From: Neonectria sp. B-13
Lineage: Eukaryota > Ascomycota > Sordariomycetes > Hypocreales > Nectriaceae
Assembly (NCBI GenBank): GCA_002682825.1
Contig: NOKP01000015.1
Location: 558,001-622,000, forward strand
Direction: 5' to 3'
DNA: 64,000 nucleotides
The number at the start of each line of letters is the position of its first letter. The first letter of the stretch is position 1. The position numbers and the translations under genes were made by a program. The notes beneath the pieces are model-generated. The model did no database searches. It worked only from the letters and a program-made list of their open reading frames with translations, and had not been told where the DNA came from. Positions 10,637 through 21,092 of the stretch are shown here, one piece after another.

Positions 10637-11284
10637 CCTCGTCGCTATTCCTCCCTCTGTCTATTCGTATCTCCCCACGTCCATCTATCTCTCCAACTCT
10701 TCGACTCTCTCTCTTCTTCCTCATACCAACAAACCCCCAGTCGCACCTGAAACCGGTCCATCACCCTCCGCCTCCACTCTTCATCCATCCATACATCGTC
10801 TCTCTCTCTCACCTTCCTCTGACTCTTCGTTCATCTCGTTTCTTCCCACCTTGGTCCATTTCTCCACGGCTCAAGTTACGTCTAATTCGTACGTACAACC
10901 ACGCGTACCACCACAAATGCCCCCCCAGTCAAACGAGCAAAGACGGTCTAAGCCTTCCACGGTCTACGCTCCTCGACTCAATTGTCAGCTGCTCGGTCCT
11001 TGAAATCACACACACACGCGGACACGGACACTCGCCCCTCGTGCAATCCATTCACTCACCCAACCCAGCGAAAACGAGAGAGAAAAAAGGGATCGTCCGT
11101 CGCCGTTTTGCGCCCTGACCACGCGCTGTTACCTGTTGCTGTTACCTGTTAGCTGTTACTGCTACCTGTAGCACCTGGACCTGAACCTGGACCTGGGCCC
11201 GGCTTAATCCCCAATCTCCCCACGTCTCGACTACTAGCTACTCTCTCTCTCCGTCTCCGTCCCTCCGTCCACCCGCCTCGTCCT

Positions 11285-11320
11285 TCGTCTCGTCTCATCT
11301 CGTCTCGTCTCGTCTCGTCT
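11285..11320. repeat. (CTCGT)n pentanucleotide repeat
   Basis: About seven CTCGT units with one CTCAT variant. The same pentamer is repeated at 48956-48980. Confidence 0.9.
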
Positions 11321-12028
11321 TCCTCCTTTCTACTCCTCCTACTCCTACTCCGTACTTCTCCTCCGCCTTTCGTCACATTCAACCCGACAATCGCCCATCG
11401 TTTTCTCCGCCACACCCGAAAAACAAGTCAACCCGCCAAAATCAAACCGAGGCCGACCGACCGTTCCAACTTCTTTCGTCGCCTACCTTCGCCCTCTCAG
11501 TCTCTCTCTTGCTGGTCATCCGAGTTTCAAAGTCGTATCCACTGATCCCACCCCTTTGATCCGTACTCTCTTCGATTTGCGCATAACCCACCACAATGAC
11601 TGCGTCTCTGGACTCTTCCCGGCCCATCATGGCCCCTTCGGTACGTCTGACCACCATACCATAGCCATAGCCATGGCCGTCGTCGCTGCTTCTGCTCCCA
11701 ACGATCCCAATCCCAATCCCAATCCCAATCACAATGATACCCCTTGTTCGATCCCCCGTCGTCACCTGTCGTCATACCCGCCCCTCTCTACCTACTCTGT
11801 CTGTTCCATCTATCCCCTCTCTTTGTCCATATTCCTTGTTGTCAAACCCTTCTTTCGTCCTTCCCCTGGACAGACATCCTGCCCCTGTCCGTTTCTTTGT
11901 TGATCCCGACATTGTCGCCTCCCCTTGTTGGCCCCGGCTTCCAGCTCCCCGTTCTTGATCCCACTCGTATCTATCCCTGATACTTGTGTCTGCCTCTATC
12001 CCCAACTCTTGCGATCCAACCTCGACAG

Positions 12029-12029
12029 A

Positions 12030-12061
<32 letters not shown>

Positions 12062-12062
12062 T
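12029..12062. repeat. (CT)n tract
   Basis: About 10 uninterrupted TC dinucleotides followed by an interrupted continuation, ending about 55 bp before the start codon at 12119. Confidence 0.9.
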
Positions 12063-12118
12063 TCTTCTCCTCTCTCCCCACTTCTACCTCTGTCTACTCC
12101 CATCACATCACCAAAACC

Positions 12119-12508
12119 ATGGCCCAACCAGTCCCCTCCGACGGCGAAGCCCACCAACCTCTGCCATCCTCGTCCGCTAACGCATTGCCCGCCGCCGCAA
12201 AGACCCGCACCTCGGTCCGCTTCAGCACCTACAGCATGGCGCCCTCCTTCACCCCAACCGTCCAGACCTCCGACTCCGCCCACGCCGAGATCCGCGACAT
12301 CGCCGTCGGCCTCGACCGCATGGAGAACAAGGCCCTCGCCTCCCAGCGCGTCATCCTCACCGAGGAGAAGGCCGACAACATGAGCAAGCTCTCCCTCGGC
12401 GCCAAGCTCGAGCGCGCCCTCGACCGGAGGATGAGCGGCCAGGACGCCGTCATGCGGCCCCGCGGCAAGAGCTTCCTCAACGAGAAGCTCAGCGAGAAGG
12501 CCGAGTAA
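12119..12508 (+). CDS. Conserved-looking small fungal protein of unknown function
   Basis: A 129-aa intron-free protein. The ATG at 12119 has a near-ideal context (AAAACCATGG) and marks where the sequence changes from low-complexity pyrimidine leader to protein-like sequence. The N-terminal 40 residues are Ser/Pro/Ala-rich. The rest is charged and probably helical: a segment around SAHAEIRDIAVGLDRMENKA, then LSLGAKLERALDRRM and QDAVMRPRGKSFLNEKLSEK at the C-terminus. There is no signal peptide, membrane segment or catalytic motif. I do not recognise a named family, but the pattern of a disordered start and a helical, conserved-looking end is like many small hypothetical fungal proteins. The leader upstream is unusually long and CT-rich, suggesting strong or complex transcriptional control. 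Confidence 0.7.
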   Translation: MAQPVPSDGEAHQPLPSSSANALPAAAKTRTSVRFSTYSMAPSFTPTVQTSDSAHAEIRDIAVGLDRMENKALASQRVILTEEKADNMSKLSLGAKLERALDRRMSGQDAVMRPRGKSFLNEKLSEKAE

Positions 12509-13969
12509 AATGGGAAAATATATAGCTTCTGCCATCGCCGTCGCCATCGCTATCCTACCACCGCCAAACCCGCGAGTTGCGACGAGCATTCAACAAATTC
12601 GTCATCTCACCCGTCGTCTCTCAACCTCAAACCCAAACCCGCCATTTCTCCATCACCGGGCACGCAAACATCAAAGAAAACCGACCGTCAAGCGCAAAGG
12701 GGGGGGAATCCGCCGCATTGACCACGAACAGCCCAACGTTCAGGGGTAGGAAACAAGAGGCGGCCAAAAAAAGTGTTCAATCACATGTTTTGTATCACAG
12801 CACCCCCAATCTTCAAATCACGACGACAAACAAAAGAAACGCCCCAGCAGTGCATGCTCAGGATACCCGGACTGCCAGGGAGTTGCTCTGTTTATTTTTC
12901 CTTCGCATCGTCAAGTTTCTTTTTTCTACATAAATTCATGGCGGGAGGTGGGAAAGTTGCATTTTTTTTTAAACGGGAATTGATGTTCTTATTCAAAGCT
13001 ACCAATGGAGGTTATTCCTTCCAGAGACCCGAGAATCCGAGACACATGAGGATGGGACATGGGGAGAAGAACAGAGCGAAGCTTTTTGTTTTTATGTTTT
13101 GATTTTCCCTACGATGCGAAGACCAGGCAGCAACCGAGGGCGAGCCGTTCCAGGAGAAAGAAGACTTTTTTGGTCTTGCCTGTTTTGTTTTTGGTTCTGT
13201 TTTTGTTTTTGGTTTACAACATCTTGTTTCCCTTTTGAACCTCTCCTCGTTTGTTTGTTTTTTCCGTCTGGCCTGCCATACAATGGGAAGGTCCGGCGGA
13301 TGGGAGAGGAGGAATAATGTACAATTACGTATTGGTGAAATTCTTTCGCCAGCAAATTACGCCTAGAGACGCCGGATCGCTTTTTTCGTGTTTGATAGCA
13401 CCAGTGTTTTTCACGCAGTTTCCAGTTGTAGCAAGTACAAACAGACGTTGCAGAGGGGGGGAAAAAACAACAGCAACGAGACCAATCACAGAACTTGTCA
13501 TCAACTTGAGGCTCGCAAAGGATAGTGAAGCTAGCCGTCCTGAAACAGGAACCAGAAGAAAACACCCTGTTACTGTATGTTTGTAACATGCAAATTGACC
13601 GTAAAATACATTACATCTCCCGCTTTACCCTCCTGTCTGTCTGACCCTCCGATACGGCCCTGTCTAAGACACCTCGAAGCTACCAGCGGCGCAAGGAACG
13701 TTGTCCAGCCCGTCTTCTCGTTGATCTCTCTTGCTCTGTCTCGCTCGCTCAAAAGTATATGACGGATATAAGTACAGTGGGTGGCCCCCCATGTCGCGAC
13801 TATTCCTTGTCTCGGGGCACAGCGGCTGACCCCGCGAGGCTTTGGCTTTCATCCCGTCCAGAGCCGTATACCGGGTGCCCGAGTCCTCGCTCGGCCTTGG
13901 GCAGGGAGCTCTCGCCGAGATCGGTGTCTTGCTAGTTCGTTCCCTCCCAGGTGAATTTATTTCGCATTC
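12509..13969. other. Intergenic, 3' regions of flanking genes
   Basis: 1.46 kb between the ends of a plus gene and a minus gene (convergent). T-rich sequence with TTTTGTTTTTGG-like runs around 13180-13260. No gene recognised; long 3' UTRs are likely. Confidence 0.5.
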
Positions 13970-14581
13970 TCACGACGCCTGGCTCTTCTCGATCTTGGCC
14001 TCGATCTCTTTCAACAACCCGACCAGCTCAGCCTCCTCGCCCTCAACCTCCAACCCGCGCCTCACCCAGTCGCGCGCCTCGTCCAGGCGGCTCATCTCCA
14101 GAAGACAGCGGCCCCTGCGCCACCAGCCCTTGGCGTTGCCGACCCAGCGCGCCTCGACGCTGGCGTGCGCATCGACGGCGCCCTCGGCCCAGTTCTGCAG
14201 CGCCATGTGTGCCTGGGCGCGGTTGGCCAGCAGGCCGGCCACCTCCTCGCGGACGAGGGCCGCGGGCTCCCACAGCGGGCGGGTCATGGCCATCTGCAGG
14301 CCGAGGGTGTAGAACTTGATGGCGTCGACGTACTTCGCCTTGCGGTACTCGGCGTTGCCACTGTCGCGCAGCTTGGTGACGTTTGCGGTGCGCTTGGGGT
14401 TGACGGGGATGGGCGGCGGCGGCGCGCCGTTGGGCGTGTCGGCGCCTAGGAGCGAGCGGTGCAACGTGTTGAGCTGCTCGAGCTCCGCCGTGAGGGCGCG
14501 CGAGGGCTTGAGGGTGCGCAGGGCCTTGGACTGGGGGTCCATCTGGAGGGGGAGGAGGTCGAAGTGGGTGAGGTCCGACAT
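13970..14581 (-). CDS. SEC72: Translocation protein Sec72 (TPR subunit of the Sec63 complex)
   Basis: A 203-aa single-exon protein read from the ATG at 14581 (start MSDLTHFDLLPLQMDP). It carries a tetratricopeptide-repeat region from about residue 70 to 190: 'LRDSGNAEYRKAKYVDAIKFY' type helix pairs, 'LLANRAQAHMALQNW', then 'NAKGWWRRGRCLLEMSRL'. This architecture and length fit fungal Sec72, the cytosolic ER-membrane-associated subunit that joins Sec62/63/71 in post-translational protein import and docks Hsp70 chaperones through its TPR. An open frame extends upstream without stop, but its left end lacks an ATG and the sequence before MSDL is not protein-like. The neighbour is an ordinary ribosomal protein gene. 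The promoter carries three consecutive GATA motifs. Confidence 0.85.
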   Translation of the reverse strand: MSDLTHFDLLPLQMDPQSKALRTLKPSRALTAELEQLNTLHRSLLGADTPNGAPPPPIPVNPKRTANVTKLRDSGNAEYRKAKYVDAIKFYTLGLQMAMTRPLWEPAALVREEVAGLLANRAQAHMALQNWAEGAVDAHASVEARWVGNAKGWWRRGRCLLEMSRLDEARDWVRRGLEVEGEEAELVGLLKEIEAKIEKSQAS

Positions 14582-14794
14582 GGTGGGTGAAAGTCTCAAT
14601 ATGTCGACGGGGACTTGAGGTTGTTTGTGTCGCACTATGAAGAATTGCCGAATTCTGGAAGTGCCGCGGCGTGAGGGTCCCGGGGGCAGGAGGTTGTGCT
14701 TGGGAAGTTTGGTGGTGAAGTGCAGCTCCTTACCTAGGCGGGAATCGTGAGTGGTGGTTGTAAGTCGAGAAGGACACCTCACATGAAATTGCCT

Positions 14795-14809
14795 TTATCT
14801 TATCTTATC
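14795..14809. promoter_or_regulatory. Triple GATA motif upstream of SEC72
   Basis: TTATCTTATCTTATC, which on the minus strand is three head-to-tail GATAA sites, 214-228 bp before the SEC72 start. GATA factors (nitrogen, light or iron regulators in fungi) bind such sites; that they act here is inference. Confidence 0.35.
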
Positions 14810-15914
14810 GGCACATGACACCCCTGGCCATGACCACTTCCGCGGCCACTACCCGGGAGGTTTATTAACATGACCACCACAAGGGGTTTTGCTTTCTTTT
14901 GACGACAAATTTCAGGTAAATTTAAACAAATGACGTGGTCTGGAATGCATAGTCGCTGACACCATGCTACTTTGTAATTCATGGTCCAGAAGGGTGTGTT
15001 GCTCGATCTGTGACGGAACGACATGGCCTCGAGGGAGTTGAATACTCTCCAAATACATGTCTACTACAACGTCAAGACTACATTATTACTTCGAAATGAC
15101 GATGATGCTCTAAACATTTACAAATCGTAATCAAGTCTTTATCATCATGTCCTCTACCAGTCCGTCCATCGCCAGAACAGAGCACCGAACAGAGCACCGT
15201 ATTAATGGCGTGTTGCATCTACCCTGATGGATAACCCCAGAAACAAGTTGCACTATTATCCATAATCACATGTCCCTCTAGGTGCGTGACGTCAACTTTA
15301 ACACACAACCCACAACTTAAAACACCACCACGCAGCACACAGACATAAAGGCAAGGCACACAATCATACACTGTAAAATCTCTTCCAACGTTCAATCATC
15401 AAGTGTCAAGGTCTGGTACCTAGTTCAAACAAAATACCATTCCTTTTCTACTCCTAGTGTGCAAATGCTGGACCCTGTCCCGTTCGGGGGCGTAACAAGA
15501 TCAACCTCCGTCACCCATCATCTCACCCTTGACTCTTCTCGCAAAACGACTGGCGTCCTAAGACGGGGACCAAAGACACGAATGCCCATTCCAGACAAAG
15601 TTCCAAGTACAAAATCGACCCTGATGCCGTCGTAGCCAAAGCCAAACACCGCACATCAAACCTCCTCCTCAGTCCATAATCCATGATTATAATCATCAGG
15701 TTGATTTGAGTTTCTGTGCTTTATTTTCGGATGGAGTCCGACGACGGGATTTCATTTAGAACATTGGGAATAGCCATCCACTCCTCGAGCCGCCCTTGCC
15801 ATCACTCAGCAAATCAAGTAATCCCTGTGAACCGCCGCGCCAATCTAATGAAACGCACGAGAAATGATAGACAATGCGAAGTTACCTCGACCGGTTAAAG
15901 TCAAGGTTGGCCAT
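14810..15914. other. Intergenic between SEC72 and RPL16
   Basis: 1.1 kb, AT-richer than the genes. No open frame longer than about 75 codons has a recognisable motif. It holds the rest of the SEC72 promoter and the RPL16 3' region. Confidence 0.55.
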
Positions 15915-16953
15915 TTAGTAGCCAAAGGCCGCAAGGGCCTTCGCAGTCTCCTCCTTGGTGCCAGCGTTCTTCTTCGCGTCGGACAGTTGTCGGGCAGCGA
16001 CCTTCTTGCGCTCGTAGTAAGCGAGGCCCTTGGCCTTTCTTCGCTCCTCCAATCTGCATTCTGAGTCAGTATGAACCGCTTCCCAACTGGGTTTCCAAGA
16101 TCAACATACCGAGCAACAACGTCCTGGTACTTCCAGCCGACCTCGTGGCTGAGACGACCGACAGTGCAGTACTTGCGGCCGGGCTGGAGTCGGAGGACTC
16201 GGAGGGCCTGGGGAACGACCATCTTCTTCTGCTTGTCGTAAGGGGGGGGGACACCCTCGAAGACCTTGAGGCGCTCCAGAGCGGCGGCGCCACGGGCGGT
16301 CTTGTGAGGAATCATGCCACGGACGGCCTTGTAGAAGATTCGGGAGGGGGCACGGAAGTGGAAGGGACCTGTATTGCGGTCAATGGCCATGGTCTCAAAG
16401 TGGGGGATGGAACGGCGTCGAACTCACCTCCGCGGGTGGGGTTGTATCGGGTCATCTTTCGAAGGTAGGCGTGGTACTTGACTGCTCGATCATCAGTGTC
16501 TATTCTGTCGCAGTGGGACCTGTTGTGGTGTTGTGTGCGGTCGGCCACAAATCGGAGTTTCGTGGGGTGTACATACGCTTCGCGCGGAAGAACTCGCCAG
16601 AGATGTTGAGCGCTTCGCAGCGAACGATAACAATCTTCTGACCGCTGAGGAGCTGCTTAGCAACAATGGAGGCAAGGCGACCAAGGAGATGGCCCTTGCC
16701 ATCGATGACGACCTGTAGAGAAAACGGTCAGCCAGAGTCCTCTTCCCAATTCTCGAGATAGCCAGCGAGCGAGCGAGTAAAGCGACAGTCCCTCGTAGAC
16801 AGGTGCGGGCGCTGCGTTCTCCCGAGACCAAGCCTCCCAATTCCCGCTGGCGCCCACAACCTGTCCCGGAAGGACTCGCTCGCATCACGAAGCCCACTGC
16901 GGGAGACTCAAAGACGAAGAGATGTTACTCACAACCGGCTCGAAGGTCGACAT
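15915..16953 (-). CDS. RPL16: 60S ribosomal protein uL13 (L13A / fungal L16)
   Basis: Five exons on the minus strand: 16953-16933, 16712-16577, 16481-16428, 16368-16110 and 16053-15915, giving 202 aa. All junctions are GT-AG (GTGAGT, GTATGT, GTGAGT, GTATGT) and keep frame. The joined protein shows the eukaryotic uL13 sequence: [70 protein letters not shown], and the end [17 protein letters not shown]...AAFGY. It is a structural protein of the large cytosolic subunit near the exit-tunnel side. The first intron (220 bp) follows only seven codons, a layout typical of highly expressed fungal ribosomal-protein genes. Length agrees with fungal homologues (about 199-202 aa). Confidence 0.97.
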
Positions 16954-17801
16954 CGTTACCGTAACTTCTTGTTGTGAAGAAAAGGAAAAGGGCAGTTGTG
17001 ACGACGGGCAAAGACACACGGGATCCTCGAACCTGGCCGGCGAAGATCTATTCCTGTGCTGCTGGGGTTAGTCGTCCCTCGAATTGTTGGGTTGAAGTGG
17101 TCGCGATAGTGGTTGTCGGGCGAAAAATCCAAGGACCGCTCGAGGGCTCGTTGTGCCTTTGGGTGAAAGAACGCTAGCCAAATGGGGAAAGGGCAGGATT
17201 TGGTGCACGCGAAAGAGCGCTGCTTCGTCAGAGGTGCTTAGGGCTAAGAGACCTAGAACCTGGAGCCGACAATTTCCCGGAACTGCTCTCCCACACACAG
17301 ATCGTGCTTCGTAGGCCGCACAAATGCCGGGCCGCCGGACGGTCACAGCCCCTCACACGTGACCTCAGCGAGCCGCCGGGCTGGAGTCGGCATGATCAAT
17401 CTGAGTCAGCGATGGCACTGGTGTCATGGGCGCATGGGTAATTACGATTTCTGGAGAGGCGAGACAGACAACACGAACACCCAGCGCACTGATCAACCCA
17501 TCATGTATGTCATCGGGTTGCATTGGTGGAGTGGAATATTCCCGTTTGGATAATTGATTAACGACAACGACTGCTGCAATCCGTCGAGTGAATTCTATCT
17601 TCGTCAAGGTCGTGAAATATCCTTTGATCTATTGTACAACTTAATCTTCCATCTATGCTCGCCAGCAATGCCAACCAGTGTCAGATATCCATCCCATGTG
17701 ATACCGTATTAAACGATGCTAAATGCATTGCAGGTTACCAAAAGACTTGACGGCCTTCGGACCCGACTCCTGAACTTTAAGAAAACATAAATACACCAGC
17801 A
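16954..17801. other. Intergenic upstream of RPL16
   Basis: 0.85 kb carrying the RPL16 promoter on its left and the BAG gene 3' end on its right. No gene recognised. Confidence 0.6.
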
Positions 17802-18893
17802 CTATGATTCCTTAGCAACATCCAGTCTTCTCAACGTTGCCTGGACATGCTGGACCAGCTCCTTTCTTTTTGCCCGGATCTCGGGGACTCCCTCACTGTC
17901 AACATTATCCAGTTTCAGGACAATGTGCAGCATAATGGTTTCCGACAGTTTCCGGTGCTCGTCCTCGCGTTTCTTAGGATCCGAGGGCGGCGCGGCTATG
18001 AATGCCTCGCACAAGGGCATCCACTTGTTGGCAAACTCGGTCGAGAGTTCATGGAGCGTCTTCATCGGACCGGTGAGGTTTGTGGACGGAGGAGGGGATT
18101 TGGGAGTTGCCAGGGTCGAGGCGCTGTCGCGTGGACTGCTAGCAGTAGCAGAGCTTTCGTCGCCAGCGCCGCCCTTCTTTTTGTTGTTGCGTCGCTTCTT
18201 CCCCTTCTTGTTGCGCGACTTGTCCTCTCGGGGTGCATCGACGATGACCATCTCTTCTTCTGACGGGCTGCTAGCCTCGTCGAGGTCGGGGAGCACCGCC
18301 ATCAACTCGCTGTTGTTCTTGACGCCGTACTCGCGGACGGGAGCAATGGGATCCTTCAGTTGTCGGCCCTTGTAGAGGAGCTTGATGCGACGGGCCGCTC
18401 GTGGCGACAGATCCATCATGATGGCAACGCGGTCCTTGACATCCAGCACCGTCAACTTTCCATCTCCAATGGTATACGCAGGAAAGTGTGCGGGGTATGT
18501 GATCCCTTTGTTCTTAATCAAGAGGACGTCGTCTTCGGGAGGCGGGGCAGCCGAGGTCGTGGGATAGTAGTTGTTGGAACCATCGTCTAGGTCTTGCGAG
18601 GTGATGTAGCTAAAGTCTTCGTCGGTGACGGCGGGCACCCCGCCCGGAATTCCACCGTAGGGGGAGAGCTGCTCGCGGCCGATGGACCAGCCGTATCTCG
18701 ACATTGTCAAGGGTACGGCAACGAGGACCGCTAGACTACTGTAGATCAGGCTGGGAGGAACGCCTAAGGTCTCAGTGATGTAGCCGTTCGAATCTTGGAG
18801 GACAGTGGAAAGGTTAGCCAACGCCCCGTTGAGGTAGGACGTGACGTTTTGTAAGGCACCCGAGGATGCCACGATTTCCTGACTAGAATCCAC
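17802..18893 (-). CDS. Membrane-anchored ubiquitin-like/BAG-domain chaperone regulator; start codon unresolved
   Basis: A continuous frame of 363 codons. Seen in order: a hydrophobic segment at about residues 49-63 (IYSSLAVLVAVPLTM), a ubiquitin-like region at about 125-202 (LTVLDVKDR, IKLLYKGRQLKDP), a lysine/arginine run at 224-241 (KSRNKKGKKRRNNKKK), and a helical BAG region at about 278-358 (LHELSTEFANKWMPL, ending QATLRRLD). BAG domains bind the Hsp70 nucleotide-binding domain and promote nucleotide exchange; fission yeast Bag proteins with an N-terminal membrane segment have a similar plan. The odd point is the start: the frame is closed by TAG at 18931-18933 and contains no ATG before codon 64 (18704), which lies after the membrane segment. 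A GTG at 18893 in strong context (A at -3, G at +4) is the given start. A distant upstream exon is the alternative. Confidence 0.75.
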   Translation of the reverse strand: MDSSQEIVASSGALQNVTSYLNGALANLSTVLQDSNGYITETLGVPPSLIYSSLAVLVAVPLTMSRYGWSIGREQLSPYGGIPGGVPAVTDEDFSYITSQDLDDGSNNYYPTTSAAPPPEDDVLLIKNKGITYPAHFPAYTIGDGKLTVLDVKDRVAIMMDLSPRAARRIKLLYKGRQLKDPIAPVREYGVKNNSELMAVLPDLDEASSPSEEEMVIVDAPREDKSRNKKGKKRRNNKKKGGAGDESSATASSPRDSASTLATPKSPPPSTNLTGPMKTLHELSTEFANKWMPLCEAFIAAPPSDPKKREDEHRKLSETIMLHIVLKLDNVDSEGVPEIRAKRKELVQHVQATLRRLDVAKES

Positions 18894-19730
18894 CTTGTCG
18901 TCGGTTCTAAGGTCGCCCCGGAGGACACCCTAGAGGCAGAGGCGGAGAGAGGGGTGAGGGGGAGGGAGATGCCGCAGATGCAGATGCACGTGTGGGTGCA
19001 GATGCGGCGGTTGCGATTGCCCTTGCCCAGTTGCTGGAGTGAGGCAAGAATAAGGCGACCGGGAAGGGAATGACAGCGTCAATCGAGCGAGAGGCGGTTC
19101 CTTGATCTGGCCGCGGGCTGATGTGGAGCGCGAGGACGGCGTGGGAGGTCGACGAGCGGGTGGCGGCAGCGGGCGACGATCACGACCCTTGGTCCAGGGT
19201 ATTCCCAGCAACAATCCAAGGCTGGCTGGGGCGGTTGTCGACGGTGTGAGCTGGCAGCGGGGACAGCGAAAAGCAGGTTCGACCAAGAAGGCTTGGTGTA
19301 CTTGGTGGTGCAGTCGAGTTGCGTGAGTACGTCGGGTGCGCGTCGGGTGCGTCGTCTCACAAGGCACTGTGAGGGGCTCAGGCGTGGGCGCAGGTTGGTC
19401 GGGTTGCGCTGCGTCACGTTCTGTAGTGTTTTGGCCTTGGGACGTGGTGTGGATGATGCTGCTGATGCAACTAGGAGCGCTGGTGAGAGGCGAGATGCGG
19501 GTTGCGAGGATGCGATTGGTGGGATGCCGGTTTGGGAGGACTGCAGGTCTGCGGAGAGGACGAGGAGAGATCACGATGGACTGAAGCTGAAGAGGACGAG
19601 AAATGCCTTTAGACAGCCCGGTTGCCGAAGGGATCTCGACAGCGGATGGTGGAGAGGGGATGCAGATGTAGATGTAGATGTAGACGGAGGAGGACAGTTT
19701 TCCTTAATACTGAGGTGAGATTTTGAGCCG
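18894..19730 (-). other. AUG-free upstream region of the BAG gene (putative leader)
   Basis: On the strand of the BAG gene these 837 nt contain no ATG, whereas about a dozen would be expected by chance. Sequence is C/T-rich in the sense direction. A candidate splice acceptor (CTCTAG) lies at about 18931-18936. The absence of AUGs fits a long 5' UTR under selection against upstream starts. Confidence 0.5.
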
Positions 19731-20571
19731 CATGGGATCTGGACATGGTCTGTAATTACACGAGGAAAACCGCCCGTCCCTTGGCGGAAGGTGAGGTGGC
19801 CTGACCTTGCTGGTTTAGGGGGCTAAATTAGGGAAGTCCCAGTGGGATTTTGACTTTGGAGGGGGTTACTAGTAGGTTCTAGTGGTCCGGGACAGCAAGC
19901 TCCAGGGGGTCCAGCACTTTCGATTCGTAATTATCAGGCATTTAGCTGTCAGGCGGTGTTAGTTGGGCAACTCGCAGGCCATGGCAGCAGTAAGTACCCC
20001 AGGCAGATCAGGGGATGGAATCATTGGACCCCATTGTCCGTAGGGGCTTCCATCCACTGTGTCCACTGTGCGGAGGGCGGTCTAGCGCCCCCAGAATGGT
20101 GACCCCGAGGCCGGCCCCGTTCGCTCCAAGGACCCCGAGATTACCTAATGTCGTAGCAAAGGTGCGAAACGCGCAAACGATGGATGACCAACGCGACGAA
20201 AAGCAGCCCGGCAGATCAAAATGGACAGCATCTCCGATTGAAAGCCCGCTAATCCGAAGCGGGTACAGTGCTGTGTCTTGGAGGGGTTGCCCGCTGCGCT
20301 GCGAGCGAGAACGGGAAAAAAGAACGAGCAGCCTCGGCGGATTGATTGCATCATTGCTTCGGTATCCAATCCCTTCGATTATCAACCACCACCACCACCA
20401 CCGGCACTCCCGTCCGTCACCAGCGAACCCAAAACGATCCATTAGTTTGCATGACAAAGCAAGCCCGTTCCCGCATTGCGCATTATCAAACGCCCTTTGC
20501 CCCGTCCCCTTCTTTAATAGATATTAATTGCCGCGCCCTACCCCGTCCTCTTCCCCCTCGCAACCAACCCC
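19731..20571. other. Intergenic, divergent promoter region (BAG/-, glutaredoxin/+)
   Basis: 0.84 kb with a (GATGTA)n run just to its left (about 19661-19686) and a CAC/CCA repeat at about 20388-20405. No gene recognised. Confidence 0.5.
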
Positions 20572-21092
20572 ATGAACTTCTTCCGTTCTTTCTTCTCCAC
20601 TCGACCAACAAGTCCCAACACAATGGCGCAAGCTTCCAAGAAGATCCAGCAGCTCATCAACGACAACCCCGTTGGTACGTCACCACTCCCCGGATAGTGG
20701 GGCGCTTCCTCCCTCTCTTCCTCTTGCGCTTCCTCTAGCTAACCCTTCGACCCAACCAGTCGTCTTCTCCAAGTCGTACTGCCCGTACTGCAAGGAGACC
20801 AAGAGGACTCTGGAGGCCCTTGGCGCGACCTTCGAGGCCTTTGAGCTCGACAAGGCTTGTATGTTCTTCCTTCCTCCGCTCCTGTTTCCCTTTCGCGTCC
20901 GAAGCTAACCTCGGTCGCGCAGCCGACGGCGCTGCTCTTCAGGACGCCATCCAGGAGCTCACCGGACAGCGCACTGTCCCCAACACCTTCATCCTGCAGG
21001 AGTCCGTCGGCGGCAACTCGGACCTCCAGAGCCTGAACTCCTCGGGCAAGCTCAAGACCCTGCTCGCCGATGCTGGCGCCCTGTCCGTGTAA
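20572..21092 (+). CDS. Dithiol glutaredoxin (CPYC type)
   Basis: Three exons: 20572-20674, 20760-20858 and 20923-21092 (123 aa), with GTACGT/CAG and GTATGT/CAG introns of 85 and 64 bp. The thioredoxin-fold glutaredoxin motifs are all present: active site CPYC at residues 42-45 within VVFSKSYCPYCKETK, the TVPNTFI cis-Pro loop, and a GGNSDLQ glutathione-binding segment. It reduces protein disulfides and glutathionylated proteins using glutathione. Two in-frame ATGs exist. The first gives a 17-residue N-terminus with Phe, Arg and Ser and no acid (MNFFRSFFSTRP), fitting a mitochondrial presequence. The second (20623, context ACAATGG) gives a 106-aa cytosolic form of the usual size. Yeast Grx2 uses the same double-start arrangement. 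It converges on AIM18, with 297 bp between stops. Confidence 0.93.

Larger units (their letters stand above)
10501..12118 (+). other. Pyrimidine-rich leader/promoter region of the 12119 gene
   Basis: About 1.6 kb in which the plus strand is strongly C/T-rich with few purine runs. It contains (CATC)7 at 10609-10636, a (CTCGT)n tract at about 11285-11320, a CCCAAT hexamer array at about 11704-11728 and a (CT)n tract at 12029-12062. CT-rich tracts next to transcription starts are common in filamentous fungi; this one is exceptionally long. It directly precedes a good start codon (CCAAAACCATGG). Open frames inside are artefacts of low-complexity sequence. Whether it is a spliced 5' UTR or a promoter cannot be told from sequence. 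Confidence 0.4.

Noticed and set aside
18930..19574. 214-codon minus-strand frame upstream of the BAG gene
   Set aside because: Pro/Arg/Ser-rich without motif, contains no ATG, and lies in the AUG-free leader; read as untranslated sequence.
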